DNA of 64,000 nucleotides from Moringa oleifera (GCA_021397835.1 JAJFZO010000344.1:2108001-2172000), one strand, 5' to 3'. Numbered from the stretch's first letter, positions 36,691 through 50,502 are shown. Notes: generated by a model from the sequence alone, not told the origin. Numbers and translations are program-made.

Positions 36691-37696
36691 TGAAACCGCT
36701 ATTAATGTTCGAAACCTTATAACAAATGTAGCTGAAATTTAGATAAGATCTATATTTTTTTTTTTGTTTTATGCTTTCATCAAGTATGTCATCATTTACA
36801 ACTTTTGAAAAAATTTTGGATTTTACTTAAATATTAGGCCCCAATACCAAACTACAACAAGAAGAACAAGCTAGGCTTAAAAAGTGCACAATTTTAAAAG
36901 CCTAATAAAAGAATAAGGCGCATCATTTCTTATTGTTAAAAAGCAATTAATATCATGACAGAGCTTTTGATGGATAAAGGATGAGAATTCATCTTCTAAG
37001 GTAGTAAACATAAGAAAAAATGAATTATTTGAGTAAACTACAAGAATACCTTTAGGAAAAAGAAGAGAAAATGATAATTTTTAAGATACAAAAATATAGT
37101 AATATACATCTGATTACCTTAAGTAGAAAGGGGAGGACACATATTGTCTAATCCATTTGTTCTCTTCTAAACTGAAACTCCTCTCACTAAACATACGAAT
37201 GTGTAAATTAATAATCCTATGGTTCTTATATGCAAAATTTTTGATTGATATTTTACAAAACCAATCCACATTACATTTATTTAAGTTTTGTGGCTGTGAA
37301 GACCTTAATTCCTTGAATTATATATATAGTTTAAAATGATTTTAGTTTTGATCAAGTGCATTTTGTTTCTTTACAATAGATCATTCACAACTTCTAATGG
37401 CAGATATACCAAAGATAGTCGATAAGGTCTTGTATACTACATAAATCTTTAATTAATGTCAATTTATAAAGAAATTGGTTTAATTCTTTTGTAATAAAGC
37501 TACAAACAATCAAATCAATTTACTAACCTTCAAACCTCATACTATTTTATAACAAAAGAAGCATTTCTCATTATTTATGAATTGTTTCAAGGTTCTAATC
37601 CAAGATCCATAATCTAAGCCTATGCCAAAAGACATACACAATGACAAGTCCAAGTCACTAATAGATCTCCTAAGACCCGTTGCAAGTTAATCATCA
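36691..37696. other. Spacer, no gene seen
   Basis: Short frames only (for example 37157-37339). No repeats or RNA genes recognised. Confidence 0.4.
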
Positions 37697-37712
37697 TTTG
37701 ACCAAGTTGACT
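37697..37712 (+). promoter_or_regulatory. Paired W-box motif upstream of the intact SAUR gene
   Basis: TTTGACCAAGTTGACT, two TTGAC cores 8 bp apart, 427 bp before the ATG at 38124. It is the same word found twice upstream of relic 1, so it was present before the gene duplication. Confidence 0.5.
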
Positions 37713-38123
37713 TGAATAAATGATAACAGTTACAAAGCTTTGAATACCTTTAATAAGAAGTAATTGCCATTTTGTTTACTTTAATTATCATTTTGACCAA
37801 ATGGGCCTACATTAATGACACAACCAATAACTTGAATTAGGAAAAATAAGACATGTAAGGAGAATTACTAAAATATCCTTTTCGCATTTTACAAACTAAC
37901 ATGAAGTAAAAACTAATGTTGCCACCATAATAGTTAACTATGAGTCCACCAACCATTTAAAGAACCAACACAACTAAGCTAAGCATTCTTAGGATTTAGA
38001 GCTACAAGCAATTGTGTTGAGAAGAAAATATTATGGTTTGTGTTCTTTCATTCTAAATTACTCTTTGTTGTTTTTCTCTAGCGTCATCATCATCTAAATT
38101 CATCTCTTTGTCTTATTGCAATC

Positions 38124-38459
38124 ATGAATTTATCAGGATTTGTTCGTGCAAGTTTTATGTCAGTTAAGAAAAAGTTGGGTATTGGCCCTTATGAACATTC
38201 TTACGAACAATTGATGCCTGCAAAGAATAACAAAGATGCTTATGTTAGAAAAGGTTTTGTAGTGATGTATATAAGTGAAGAGGCTATAAGATATGAAGTT
38301 CCTGTGAAGTATTTGTCAGTTCCAGCTTTTCAAGAATTGATAATGCAATACCAGAAGTGTGATGATCTCGACATGAAGATTAATGGACCTATAAGTCTCA
38401 CATGCACGATTGAAATTTTCGAAAAGGTATTGAAATTAGCCAAAGAGTATTCAAAGTGA
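38124..38459 (+). CDS. SAUR-like auxin-responsive family protein, single exon
   Basis: An open frame of 111 residues with no intron, the usual SAUR structure and length (about 90-150). Residues 1-45 are variable (MNLSGFVRASFMSVKKKLGI). The SAUR core runs from about 48: RKGFVVMYISEEAIRYEVPV, then KYLSVPAFQELIMQYQ, DMKINGPISLTCTIEIFEKV and LKLAKEYSK. These match the family pattern of a beta strand with basic residues, VP.KYL..P.FQELL and a C-terminal P..C....F. The first ATG is supported because relic 2 keeps the same leader and start. SAURs generally promote acid growth by inhibiting PP2C.D phosphatases; a role for this divergent member is inference. It is the only intact member of the local cluster. 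No auxin-response TGTCTC element or TATA box was confidently placed. Confidence 0.85.
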   Translation: MNLSGFVRASFMSVKKKLGIGPYEHSYEQLMPAKNNKDAYVRKGFVVMYISEEAIRYEVPVKYLSVPAFQELIMQYQKCDDLDMKINGPISLTCTIEIFEKVLKLAKEYSK

Positions 38460-40540
38460 CTTTCATATCCATAAAGTGGTTCCTTATATTGTTGTTTAAT
38501 ATCGATGCTTGATTATGTAATTTTTCACTAAAGTTTTCTGCTTTGAAAGTTTTAGAATAATAAGATCTCCATTTCTTTATGTATGTCTTTTGATTTTATG
38601 AATTAATTAGAAAAAAATGAATTACAACCTCTCATTAATATAAACAAAGATAATTATTAATTAAAAACATCATGAATAAGAAAAAACTTGATCTAGAAAA
38701 TAATATTTCATAAAAAATTGACCTTATTTTTATTATAAGAAAAGCCTAATAATTTATTATTGTTAATAGACATAATCACAAATTCTCTTCTTATTTTTTA
38801 AATCAAAATTAGATTAGTGAAATATTAATCACTTCATAATCTAATTTTTTTTTTAATTACTGTTGTTTTTCTTGCAAAACAAGGTATAGTATATTTAAAT
38901 GCTCTTTATATGGATGATGTTCTTAAACTGAATCTCTTAACCATTTTCATTTTTAAATTTCAAAATTTTTTTGTTAAAATTGCTTAGTATTTGTTGTATG
39001 ATTTTTTTAAAGATAGTGATCCATTTTTAGACTTAAGTCATCGATAAATAACTATGCAATTTTCATAATGCCAAAAAATATATTTTTGAAAATTGGACAA
39101 TTTTTTTCTTGTAATTTAGAGGTTTCTTTAAAACATATCAAAAATTATTTAAGTTTATAATAACTTACTAAAAGGTATATGTTTAATGAGTTTATCTTGA
39201 ATTATACATATTTTTAGAAGATTAAATTATGATTAATTGTTTAATTAATAATCCAATTATAAATTTTAGAAATAGATCAATAGCTATTTTGCTTGAATAC
39301 AAAAAACACGTAACTAAGAAAAAAAATATTTTTCAAGAATTTATGTTTATTTTTAAATTAAATAAAGAAAGTAGTTATCATTATGAAAATTAAAAAAAAA
39401 AATCAACTCAATTTGTATTCAAGTTGACCAAAGACTAAAACATATTGGCTTTAAATTTAGAACAAACCAAATCCTATTAACTTGTCTAGAAAATGAATCG
39501 ATTAGAATCTTACTTTTAGTTGAAAAGTTAAAAAATAATAAAACTCATTAAACAAAATGGTTTAAGGTTACCTTGTTTAGTCATTCCTATTTTGAAAGTA
39601 ATTATTATATTTCTAATTGTTTTTATATTTTTAAAATAGTAAACCAATGAAGAATTAAAATTGATGTTATGCAGTTATATATTTTTATATTATCAATCAA
39701 TTAATTGATTAAGAGCAATCCACCTTTATTTGGTGGGTTTAAACCTTTAATTTATGAGTCAAACCTATAAAAGCACTAATTAAAATTTCTTTTAACATTG
39801 AGTAGTGCAAGTTTATTAAACAAATAGCATATGATAAATTATAGTATCAGTTGCACCATGTTTCAAATAAATATATTACAATTAAAATTTTAAAGTAAAG
39901 AGCACAAAAAGTTAAATTAATAAGAAAATAGCATAAAATAAATTAATTAATAGAACCTTACACCAAAAGAATAAATGTAAGTATAAATTGTGAATATAGA
40001 AACAAGATACACCAAATTGAACTTAGAAAACAAGTGCTAAAAAATTCTTACTTAAATATGACTTCTTGTACATAGATATTAGCTTTTAAGAAGGCAATTA
40101 CTCAAAAGATTATCTGAACTCTTAAAAAACATCACCTTGTTAAGAGATAATTATTTAAAAAGCTACTTACGATATCAATTCTCAAGAAGGCAATTATTTG
40201 GGAAGATCCTTAATTATGTTCACAAAGACTGTAGATTTTCGTATAGTCAACTATATTTTTTTATAAGAAAAACTCAAATCTTCTTAACAAAAGGAGTGAG
40301 AGGCCTTTTGTATTGCAAAATATGTAAGCTAGACCCAATAATATCTTAGACCAATGGGTATGTTCCTTTACGCCCTTAAAGAGTTTTCAGTCAAGCAACT
40401 ATATTAGTTTCCACTGTACAAACTAATCCACAAAGCTTCTATAAAAAGCCTCTACCATTCATGGGGCTGTAACACTTGTGCAATCCACCATGTTGATCTT
40501 TATAGTGTTGATATTGTTGTTAAAAAACATTCAAATATTA
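38460..40540. other. AT-rich spacer, no gene seen
   Basis: Contains the 3' flank of the SAUR gene. Long A/T runs. The frame at 40137-40349 lacks any motif. Confidence 0.4.
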
Positions 40541-43500
40541 GTGTACAACTCAATTAATAATTCATCTATAATAATATGCTTTCACTTTATATTTTTAAAC
40601 TCGATCGATTTTAGTGGATGTTGATCTAAAATATTGAAAATAATCACTCATATAAACCTACCAATAATTTTTACCCTATTATCATCATGTTCTTGTTGTT
40701 TAAAATATTTTTGCTTTTAAATTATCTTCAATCAATACCATTGTTTATTTTGCATTTCTAGTATATAACATCTTCTATCCTTTCTCTGCATTTCTTATAT
40801 TACGCATACTATATCTATCACACTATGTGGTATAAACTTTAGCAAGCATTTTCATTAATCCACCTTGTATAACTATATTCATGCGATGAAACTAGTTGGT
40901 TGCCTTTTGTCATTATAAAGGTAAGATATGGTTTAATCTTGTTCTTTTGCTAATTGAACTTATGGATCAACTTATATAATCTTGTTTTAACTTATTTTTA
41001 CAATGGCCATGAAGTTGTATAATATAGCCATTTTGCATCTATTTATAAAATTAGTTCTTCACATTTCTTGTAAGTGGTGGAGCTAAGATATGATAAGTTG
41101 GTACTTCAAAACCTTTTACACTATCAATTTTGTTTGTTTTCTCATTTATTTAACTTTTATTAAGATTCTTTTCACATAATTTCTCTTAATTACGACAAAA
41201 CTGAAACTCTAAAACTAGAAAATGTTCTTTCAATTCTCATTAATGCATAATATTAGTAATATATGTAACCAAAAAAACAAAAAACATGTTTTGTGAATAT
41301 GTTGAGACTCTACCTTCATTAAAAAAGCTTCAATAATAGTCACTTCTTTAGGATTATAATTATGAGTAAGGATTTAGAACAATAACTACTTTGTGGTTCA
41401 TCAATTAGAAATGTGTAAAACGTGGCCATGTTAAATCAAACATGCATGATTTACCATCAAATATTTTACAATATAGCTAGACAAAGAATGAACTTAGAAT
41501 CTTGATGTGAAAGGTAACTTGTTTAAACTTTTGTATGAGCAAACACGACAGTTATATACTTTGAAATTAGTTCAAGTGTTATCGAGTACAAATATTATAT
41601 GCGAATTCTTCATTATTTACACAAATGTAATTTGATAATTTAAGCTATACATTTTGAATTTATTATTCAATCTATATATAAGGCAAGTGCCTAACGCATT
41701 CTAATTAAGACTCCCTTTTTTCCTCTATTTGATATCTCTTTTTGAATGAACTCATAAACCTTTGGATTTTTTTTTTTTACATATAACAAAAATAGAGATC
41801 CAATAATGTAGTCAAGCGAACTCTTGTTATTGCCACCAACAGTAATCTATTGGTATGAAAAATGGGGAGTTTTGATTGTTGAAATTAGTTTGTAGGCATA
41901 AATTTTTTTTAAGCCTTATTGAAGCTCATTCTATATGCTTTCTCTTACTCATTCCAAACCCAGAACTCTAAAATTAGGTTAAGTGTTTTATGTGATCTCT
42001 TCTTACACACAAGTAAATTATGCAATAAAGAAAACATGTTCATGAATAAGTTCGATACTCAAGCCAACCTTTTTCACTATGGAATATCATGGGAATTTTA
42101 GAAAGTTTTTCAAATCTCTACTGATCCACATTAGGAGTTTTATATTTTTATGTATATGCTTGTTTAGATTTGAAACTAATTTCATTTATTCTCATTCTTC
42201 TTCTTTAAGTTTTTTTTTTTCAATTTTTGTTTTTTGATAAGATAAGAAAAAGGTAATCCTTATCAAATTGTGTAAACATGCCAAAAACTTCTATTTTTAA
42301 GCCACTTCTCTAGGACCTTAATGGATTATAATTATAATTATCATTGGGAGCTTGCAAATCACTGCCTCATTATGTAAAATACAGTGTAGAGTATGTTATT
42401 GTTAAATCAAACATGTGATTTATCTTCATTAAAATATTTTATAATGTAGCAAGGTAGGAAACAAACTTGGTTTATGGTTATTGAAAATTATCATTTTCAA
42501 TTAGCTTTTTAGTAAGCTAAACAGTAAAGGTTCACTCCAAAAAACTTATCCGTTGAACTTAGTTTAAAGTACCTCATAAAAAATACATAATAAAGCAAAA
42601 TTGTTAAAAGCGAGCCACTAATGTTTTTCTTAATACAACTTAGATCAATATTGCTACCTTATTGTAACGCATTTGATAACGACCATGAAGTTGTATAATA
42701 TGGTTAATACTATGATTGTTTATAAAATTAATTCTTCACATTTCTTACAAGTGATGGATCTAAGATATAATAAGTTAATACTTCGAAAACCTTTAAAGTA
42801 TTAATTTTTGTTTGTCTATTCATTTATTTGATATTTATTAAGATTTTCCTCTACATAATTTTTCTTAATTATAATAAATCTAAAACTCTAAAATTGTGAA
42901 AATATTCTTTCAAATATTTACTAATGCATACCATGAGCAAATTATCATAAAAGACTGAAATAATATGCTCTGTGAACATGTCGAGACTCCACCTTCTACA
43001 TTATGGATATTGTGTGAATTTTATATTCTTTTTTTATATCTTCACTGAATCATGTTTTTATACTTTGTATTATTGTGTATATATCTATTTGTCATTTAAA
43101 TAAATTTCATTTTTTCTTTTTCTTTTTCTTCTTTTCTTCCTTAACTTGATCTTCAACTTTTATTTCTTGGAAAGACAATAACATGTTCTCTTTATCCAAT
43201 TATATGACATGTAACGTATCAAAATCTTTTGCTCTAATCACTTTTGTAAGACCTTAGACAACTATAATTATGCCTAGAAGCTTGGAATAATCATAGCTTT
43301 ATGATTCACAAATTAGAAATGTGTGCAATATATGTTACAGCAGTGCAACTGGATAACAAATAAATTTGAAAATTTCATGTGTAAGGTAACTTTGTTATAT
43401 GGTTTGAATCAATTAAAGGTTATTTTGTACAAAAATAGTCTATGAAAATTCTTCATTATTTAGATACATTATGATATATTTAAATTATATGTTTTGATAT

Positions 43501-44070
43501 ATGTTATTTAATCTGTAAGGCAAGTTCCTAATATATTCTAAAGTTCTCATTTTTTTTCCTATTAATCAGTCATACTTACTCTAGTGTGGTAACTCTTTTT
43601 AGATGAATTCATTAACAATCATCTTCCTTTTGATTTATTATTTTTTTTATAGAGACTAAATAATAGACTCTTGCTACCACGAACGACAATCAATTAGTAT
43701 GAGAAATAGATTTTGATTAATGAGTTTTTGATTGACCCTTGATTTTTTTCTTAAGCTTCAGGCATAATTGAAACTTATTCCATATATTTTCTCTTAATTA
43801 TTACAAACCTAAACTTTAAAATTGTGACTCATCAATATGAAACTTTACACACTATATGTCAATATTAAATTAAACATGTATGATTTACTCATTACCAAAT
43901 AGTTTACAATTTTGCTAGGTGAAAAATGAAATTGCTTAATTGTTAAAAAATACTTTTTTCCAATTAGTTGTTTAGAAGCTGATTAGTAAAAGGTCATTCT
44001 TGAAAACCCATCCACTGTAACTTAGTTTAGAGTACCTCATAAAAAATGTTTAATAAAATTAACCATTAAT
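40540..44070 (+). repeat. Diverged repeat blocks of unknown origin, first cluster
   Basis: At least three overlapping, decayed copies of a unit of about 0.75-0.95 kb. A handy marker is ctcttaatta...aaactctaaaa, at about 41183, 41940, 42865 and 43790. Other shared words are ttaaatcaaacatgcatgattta (41432, 42400, 43867), accatgaagttgtataatat (41007, 42688) and gccaccaacagtaatctattggtatg (41834, 43675). No protein-like frame is conserved between copies. It may be an old non-coding transposon or a duplicated intergenic segment. Confidence 0.65.
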
Positions 44071-44589
44071 GTCGAAACAGATTCTCACATTTAATAAACC
44101 AAAATCATAATAAAGTATGAATAAAAAAAAAGAGTAAGATTGAACAAGTAAAAACAAGCACCAAAACTAACTATCAATTATAATAGTAAGACGTTAGCTT
44201 CTAATAAGAAAGTTACCAAGCAAACTCTTTAAGATATTAGATCCTAAGAAAATAGTTATTTGAAAAGTTTCTTAAGCTTCCCAAGAAATTATTTTTCAAG
44301 AAAGTCAACTTTACTTCAATTAAGGAATGAGGATCTTTGGAGTGATGAAATGTATAAACTAGATCAAGGAAGAAATTAAACTAATGATTAGGCTAGATTC
44401 ACTTATTCCTCTAACTATAAAATTATTGTAAGCACTTACCAAAAATAAATATCTTTGTCAAATTAGTGATTTGTACCATTATTCATTAAATAATAAGGAA
44501 CATGATTCAGCCAAAAAGTTGAGCTTGACTACACCAAAATCTTTGCATCAATGGCCAATATAAGTCTATGAAGGTGATATTAACTATAG

Positions 44590-45680
44590 TTGCGTAGGAG
44601 ATTGAACAAATAGATGATGTAAAAACAATTTTTCTTCAAGGAGTTGCAATAATCAATTTATATTAAATAATATAAAGGTTTATAGCTAGGTTTAATACAA
44701 AAAGTATCAATTTTACTTGCTCAAAAGGTCCTTTTCTAGGCTTAAACATCATCTAAGTAGTGATATTAAAAGTTCGATATATATGTGTTTCAGCAAAAGT
44801 TTAGTAAAAGTAACTATGATGCATCCTTATACTACAAAGATGTTAATTAGCAAAAAAAGAAGCAATTTTACTGTTGTTACATATTGATGATATGCTCGTA
44901 ACCAATAAAAGCAAGCATCATAAAAATTAGTGAAAGAAATAATAAGAAAAGTGTTTTAAATGAAATATTTAGGGAGCTTACTAAATAAAGGGATAAATAA
45001 AAGCATTAGTTAAAGCTATTTTACCGAACTTTATCTACCTAACTCCGATCAAAGATTCTTTGTCGATTAAGCCAAGATGGCATTCCTTTAGGAAGCCACT
45101 TAACTTATCAACTTATTATTAACTCACGAAACTAAGAAGAAAAACTAGAAATGGCTAGGATACCATGTTATAGACTAATTAATTTAAATTATGTATGCAA
45201 TGATATTCAGTAGACCTAATCTTATTTGCTCAATAAGTTTACTTAGGAAGTATATGAAAAATCCTAGGATGGAGTATTGGTAAACTATGAAGTAGCTATT
45301 GAAATATAGTAACTACATCAATTATGGCTAAATTTACAAGAAATAGCATGCTGCCATAGGTTGAAAAGGTTATATTAATGTAGATTTTAAAAAGATTATA
45401 GGAGACTTGTTGATGTCTTTCTAGGTGACATGAACTGGAAAAAAAAAAGCTGCAACTAATTATTAAGTTGTCAAGTATAGAGGTAAAGCATTTTGTTGTA
45501 ATAGAGGGATTAAAAGAACGCATTGCATCATTGGTTTTGTTTAAGTTAGAGTTCCCTAAATAAAGTGTAAGTATTTTCTTAGACATTCAATCAACTATAC
45601 ACCTCTACTAAAATGGCAAACCATGAATGATGATGCTAATTACAATTTTGTTAAGAAAGAGGTGAAGGATTGAAACACCA
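44590..45680 (+). mobile_element. Ty1/copia pol fragment (RT and RNase H), decayed
   Basis: In broken + strand frames: DVKTIFLQG (from 44616) contains the first RT Asp; KFSKSNYDASLYYKD lies near 44790-44835; LLLHIDDMLVTN at about 44869-44904 is the copia DDM catalytic motif; RPNLICSISL and MKNPRMEYW (about 45210-45280) and IDVVKHFVVIEGLKERIASL-like RNase H sequence (about 45470-45540) follow. Gag, integrase and the 5' LTR are not seen, so it is truncated on the left. Confidence 0.75.
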
Positions 45681-45788
45681 AGTTGAAAAAAGTTAAAAAA
45701 AAAAAAACTACTTTTAGTAATCCAACTCATGACTCTTAAAAGCTATATAAATGTTTCACATTACTAAGAATTAAGGTCAGTAAATATT

Positions 45789-46360
45789 TGTTGTGGGAGA
45801 TTTAATTTAGGAGAAAATAAGGTTTACATTGTTTTTAACATCAAGATAAAAAAAAAAAAAAAACTAGTGAAATTTGTTCTAGCAAAATGTTAGCTATTAT
45901 GTTATTAAAATTGTTATTTGACAATGTTAGTTTCACAAGCAAGACTTTATCTATATAAGCACTTTATCTATATAAGCGAATCAGTTTAAATAAATAGTAC
46001 TTAAATAGCATGTTTTTCCTAACATAATGAATGAGATAATTATAGCAAGGAATTGAGAGAAGTTATGGGACTAAGGTTAGGGTTTACTAATATATTAGGA
46101 TAATTAGTTCTCTAATAATTTAAGATAATGTTGTCTCATATGAGGTGATTAATTTTATTATGAGCCATTGAACAAGAGATCCATCATAGATATGAGTTGT
46201 TTCTATTATAATTCATTCAAATCTAGTAGAGATTAAGGATGTCACCTTGTTATGAAACCTCAATTTGGAAATATGTATAAATCAAAACATGACAAAATTA
46301 GTTTTTTAATATGTCTATTTCAATTTTACGTTGTCTTTGTATTACTCTCAATGCTTTGTA
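45789..46360 (+). mobile_element. Probable 3' LTR of the copia remnant (edges approximate)
   Basis: TGTTGTGGGAG at 45789 follows the RNase H region and has the usual TGTTG start of a copia LTR. The right end is set near the T-rich and A-rich stretch at 46360 but is not certain. There is no second copy to compare. Confidence 0.4.
45944..45977 (+). repeat. Perfect 17-bp tandem duplication carrying a TATA-like word
   Basis: actttatctatataagc occurs twice in a row inside the probable copia LTR, doubling a TATATAAG-like box. Confidence 0.85.
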
Positions 46361-48840
46361 TTTTCCAAAAAAAAAAAAGAAAGAAAAAGTTATTAGGTTT
46401 AGTTTCTCCACTTTGTTCCTTCAGCTATTAAAGTGATTAGTTCAATGATTTTCTATTAAAGTCCATCCCATATCTAAATATAACGAGCAATAAATTGAAC
46501 TCATTTCTTGAGTTGCAATACTCTCTCCTATTACAAGTTACGAGAATTCTTGCTTTCATTAAACAACTTTTGTCACCACATAAATATTCATTTAACATGT
46601 TCTCTTTGACTAGTATCAAAATTAAGCCATTTCTCTTTGATCAAAGTTCTTCAACATCAAGTTAATTTTTTAACTACAAAGACTTAGGTTCTATTATGTG
46701 CATGTCTATGTAGTTAGAATCCATGCTTAACTTTTTTTCTCTTTAATTTCTCATTCTAGTAGATTTTTTTATTTATTAAACCACTTAATATTTTGTATTA
46801 TTTTAATCAATATGTGTTCCATGTTACATGAAACCAAGGGCCTTACCATTATAATATGTGCAATCTATTTAGAAATGATTTTGTCAAATGGAGAAAAAAA
46901 ACTTAATATTAAAAAGATTTTTATTATATGTTATAATCCAACTAGATAAGTTTGGTTATTGTCACTATGGCTTCCATTGAGCAACACTACTTTGTCAAAT
47001 TATAACACTAACAATCACATCATACTTAAGTTTAGTAGCAATGAACAAATAGTAAATACTCAGTGAAATGTACAACTTTGAAAAGTTTGAAATAGATAAA
47101 GAGGAAGAAAATCTTTGTTTGGGTATAAGAAATAGAAAAATGGTCATATTGCAAGTGTAATATTTTTCAATGAGAATAAGTAGTCCATAACTTTTTTTTA
47201 CTTTTATTGTGGACTCAAATGATCTCATCTCTAAGAAGAAAATTAATTAGGTTTATTTTAGCCATGAAAAGCTTCATTAACATCAATTGTTTTATTCTTT
47301 TATACATAGAGCTCCAAACATCAAATTGGAATATTGATGCTCTTTGCTACCTCCATGTTTTCAAAATCAAATGGTCATCAATTATTATAATGTTAATAAT
47401 AGAATTTTTAACCAAAACTTTACTTACTATTCCATTAAAAACTCATTTTCCTAAATAATATGTCATATATTATCGTATACTTACAACAACATATATGGAT
47501 AATTAGTTTTATAAAAGACAAAGGGTTAATTAAAATCGAGAAAATTATATTTTGCAAAAATAGATGGGAGAAGGATAAAGACTCTCTTTGCATTTTAAAA
47601 ACTTGAATTAACCTTTTTTCCATTTTTGTAAGTTGTTCCAGAAAATATATTTTGGAATTAACCTTCTTGCATTTGTTTCTTTCTTTTTTGGGATAATAAC
47701 TACAAAGTTGGAAATTTAAATGCTAACTATAATTATTTAAATGTTTATATAGTGAAATGACTTTATATATTATTAAACTAACATTTGTTAGTGCGTGTAT
47801 ATTATCGAAAACTTCTATATAAACTTTATCAGGTGTAACAGTTATAAAATATTTACAATTTATCTTGCTCATGATGATTTGGAGTTAGATAACCATTGTT
47901 TTACCACAGGTGTTAAAGCATAATATTTGTTAAAAAGTAAATCAACAAATAAGTCTATAATATTGGAACTTAGAAACTTATGTTATATTATACACATCAT
48001 TGCATTTTAGTTTTTATTCGAGGATATTTTCCTTATTCATATTTCTTTTATCTTCTTCTTATTCCTCTTTATTTTTTCTAAATTAGGGTATATTTGATAA
48101 TAAATCTTTCTCATTAATTGATACTATAATTTGTTCCTATAAATATCTAACAACATTTCAAAGTTTAAAAAAAAAAAAGTTAGCATAAATTCATTTCTTT
48201 TCTTATCCTTTTCAAATTCATTTTTTACTTTTTCTTATGAATCTGATTTTAAATTTTAAAATTTCAACTTTATTGTTCTTAAAATGGAAATCAGTTATAC
48301 ATAAAAGAATTCTTTATTTACATGCACTACTATAACTTTCCCTAAGGCTATCATCAATATTCTTCTTTCTTTATTATTTTTTTTTTGTTTTGCTCTTAAT
48401 TTCTCTAATAATTTTTATCCATATTTTCAATGTTCATTGATTTAATTTGCCACCAATTTTGAATATTTGAATTTAAAAAAATGTTTAGTAAGCTTTATTG
48501 TTATATAAGAGCAATCCAACAAAGCTCTATAATATAATCTTTTTCTCTTTTTTTTCATTTATATATTCTAAAAAAAATGCTAAATATTTAAGGATTTTCA
48601 TTTATTCTCATACTTTTGCAGACATTTTTTGTTTTCATCTTTGTTGTTTGGACTTTTCAACTCATTAGGACGTATCGAGGTCTTTATTGTAATTATAATT
48701 GTAATTTGTGAAAAAATTGAATGTACTTCATCTTATCGATTTTAGATGTAATAAGAATGACATGTCTCCTTTCTTGTTGTCCATCATAGAGAGCTTTTAA
48801 AATATTAACCGATATATGATTACATTTTGTTGCATACTAG
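46361..48840. other. AT-rich spacer, no gene seen
   Basis: Several frames of 60-83 codons overlap on both strands (46437-47623) without any recognisable motif. Nothing else is supported. Confidence 0.4.
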
Positions 48841-49836
48841 ATCATACAACATTTGCTAATTTTATAATTTTCTAAAACAAGATGTTTTTAATCTATCAAT
48901 TTTGGTGGATGGTGATGCAAAATGTTGAAAAATAATCACTTATATAAATGTATTACCAATAAATTTTTACTTTAGTTCATTATGCCTTGATTTTTAAAAT
49001 ACTATTAGTCCAACTTATCTTTATTAGTGCCATTTTCATATTTAACCTTTTAGCATGTAACCTGTTCTATCATTTCTTCTTGTTTCTTATATTCCAACCA
49101 TATCATATCCAATAACACTTTGTGATGCAAACCTTAGCAAGTATATATTTTAATTCGTCTACCTTTGGTAACTACAATTATAAAATGATATGAAACTTGT
49201 AACTTGTCTTCTTTTTTTTTTCTTCTTTGTAAAGGCAAGATATTGTTTAATCTTGAGCTTTTATTGATTCAACTCGTGGACCAATCAATTACAACCTTAT
49301 CCTAAAATATATTTCTAATTATCATTAAGTTATATACCATAGCTAATTCTGTAAAATAATTTTTTTAATTCTTCTTGCTAATGATGGAACCAAAATAAAA
49401 TAAGTTGTTGCTTCATTCAAAAACCTCTAAACTATCAATTTCTTTCTTGGCACATTTATTCGAATTTTACTAAGATTGTCTTCTATATAATTTCTCTTAA
49501 TTAAATGAACCCAAAATAGTAAAATTATGAAAATGCCTTTTTCAAGTTTCTACCACGATACCCACAAGTAAATTATATAATGGAAAAAGGAAAAAAAACT
49601 ATGTTTTTATGAATATGTTTGACATTCAACCCTCTTCATTATTGATATTGTCTAACTTCTATAAAGTTTTTAATATTTGTATCAATCCATGATAGTATAT
49701 TTTATATTATTATGTATAATTTCGTTTTTGATTGAAACAAATTTCATTTCTTCTTCTCTTTCTTTATGATCATTTTGAACTTTGTTTCTTGGTAAAATAG
49801 GAACATAGAATCTTTAGCAAATTCTATGAATATGTA

Positions 49837-50502
49837 TAAGGATGGCAATGAATCGGGTTTATTGGGATACTTGATCCTACTAAACCCTAATAAGATGGGT
49901 TAGAGTAGCATTTTATAGGATTTAAGCATATTTACGTTTAAAACTTAATATTCAAATCAGGTTCGGGTTTAAACCTTTAGTTACCTATTATCAAACTCAT
50001 TTATGTAACTGTATTAATATGTTAGAGTTTTTCATTTGAAATTTAATTATATTAAACTTTTAATTTGAATTTAACTACATTAGATTTTCAAATTTGGATT
50101 TCAAGGATTTATTATTAAGTTTTACATTTTTTAGTTTAATTAGTAGAAGATTATATGATTTTTTAATTTTTGTTAATGTTTATTAATTTATTTTAAATTT
50201 TAATTACATTATTTAATAAGTAGGATACCTGTTATCCTATTAAGGCTTATGAAATAAATATAAATATACAAATATAATAAATGCGTTTGGGTGGGTACGG
50301 GTAGTACATAGGTGATTCTAAACGAATTTGAAATAGGTTCAGGTATTAAAATCAATTTTTTGAATGGGTTTATGATGGGTTCGGGTATGTATATTTTAAT
50401 TGAATTTTGAAATTTTCTAAACAAGAAGATAGTCGTATGTATATTTTAATTGAATTTTGAAATTTTCTAAACAAGGAGATAGTCGACCTATTGCCATTCC
50501 TA
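49837..50502. mobile_element. hAT-type MITE with perfect 8-bp target duplication
   Basis: 666 bp, with ends TAAGGATGGCAAT and ATTGCCATTCCTA (inverted repeats matching at 11 of 13 positions). It is flanked by AATATGTA on both sides (49829-49836 and 50503-50510). The interior has gggttcgggt-like words near both ends. No transposase. It sits inside a copy of the unknown repeat block, and removing it restores the order seen in the other copies. Confidence 0.85.
50385..50484 (+). repeat. 50-bp tandem duplication inside the MITE
   Basis: Two head-to-tail copies of a 50-bp unit beginning gtatgtatattttaattgaa (50385-50434, 50435-50484) differ at one base (acaagaag/acaaggag). Confidence 0.9.
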
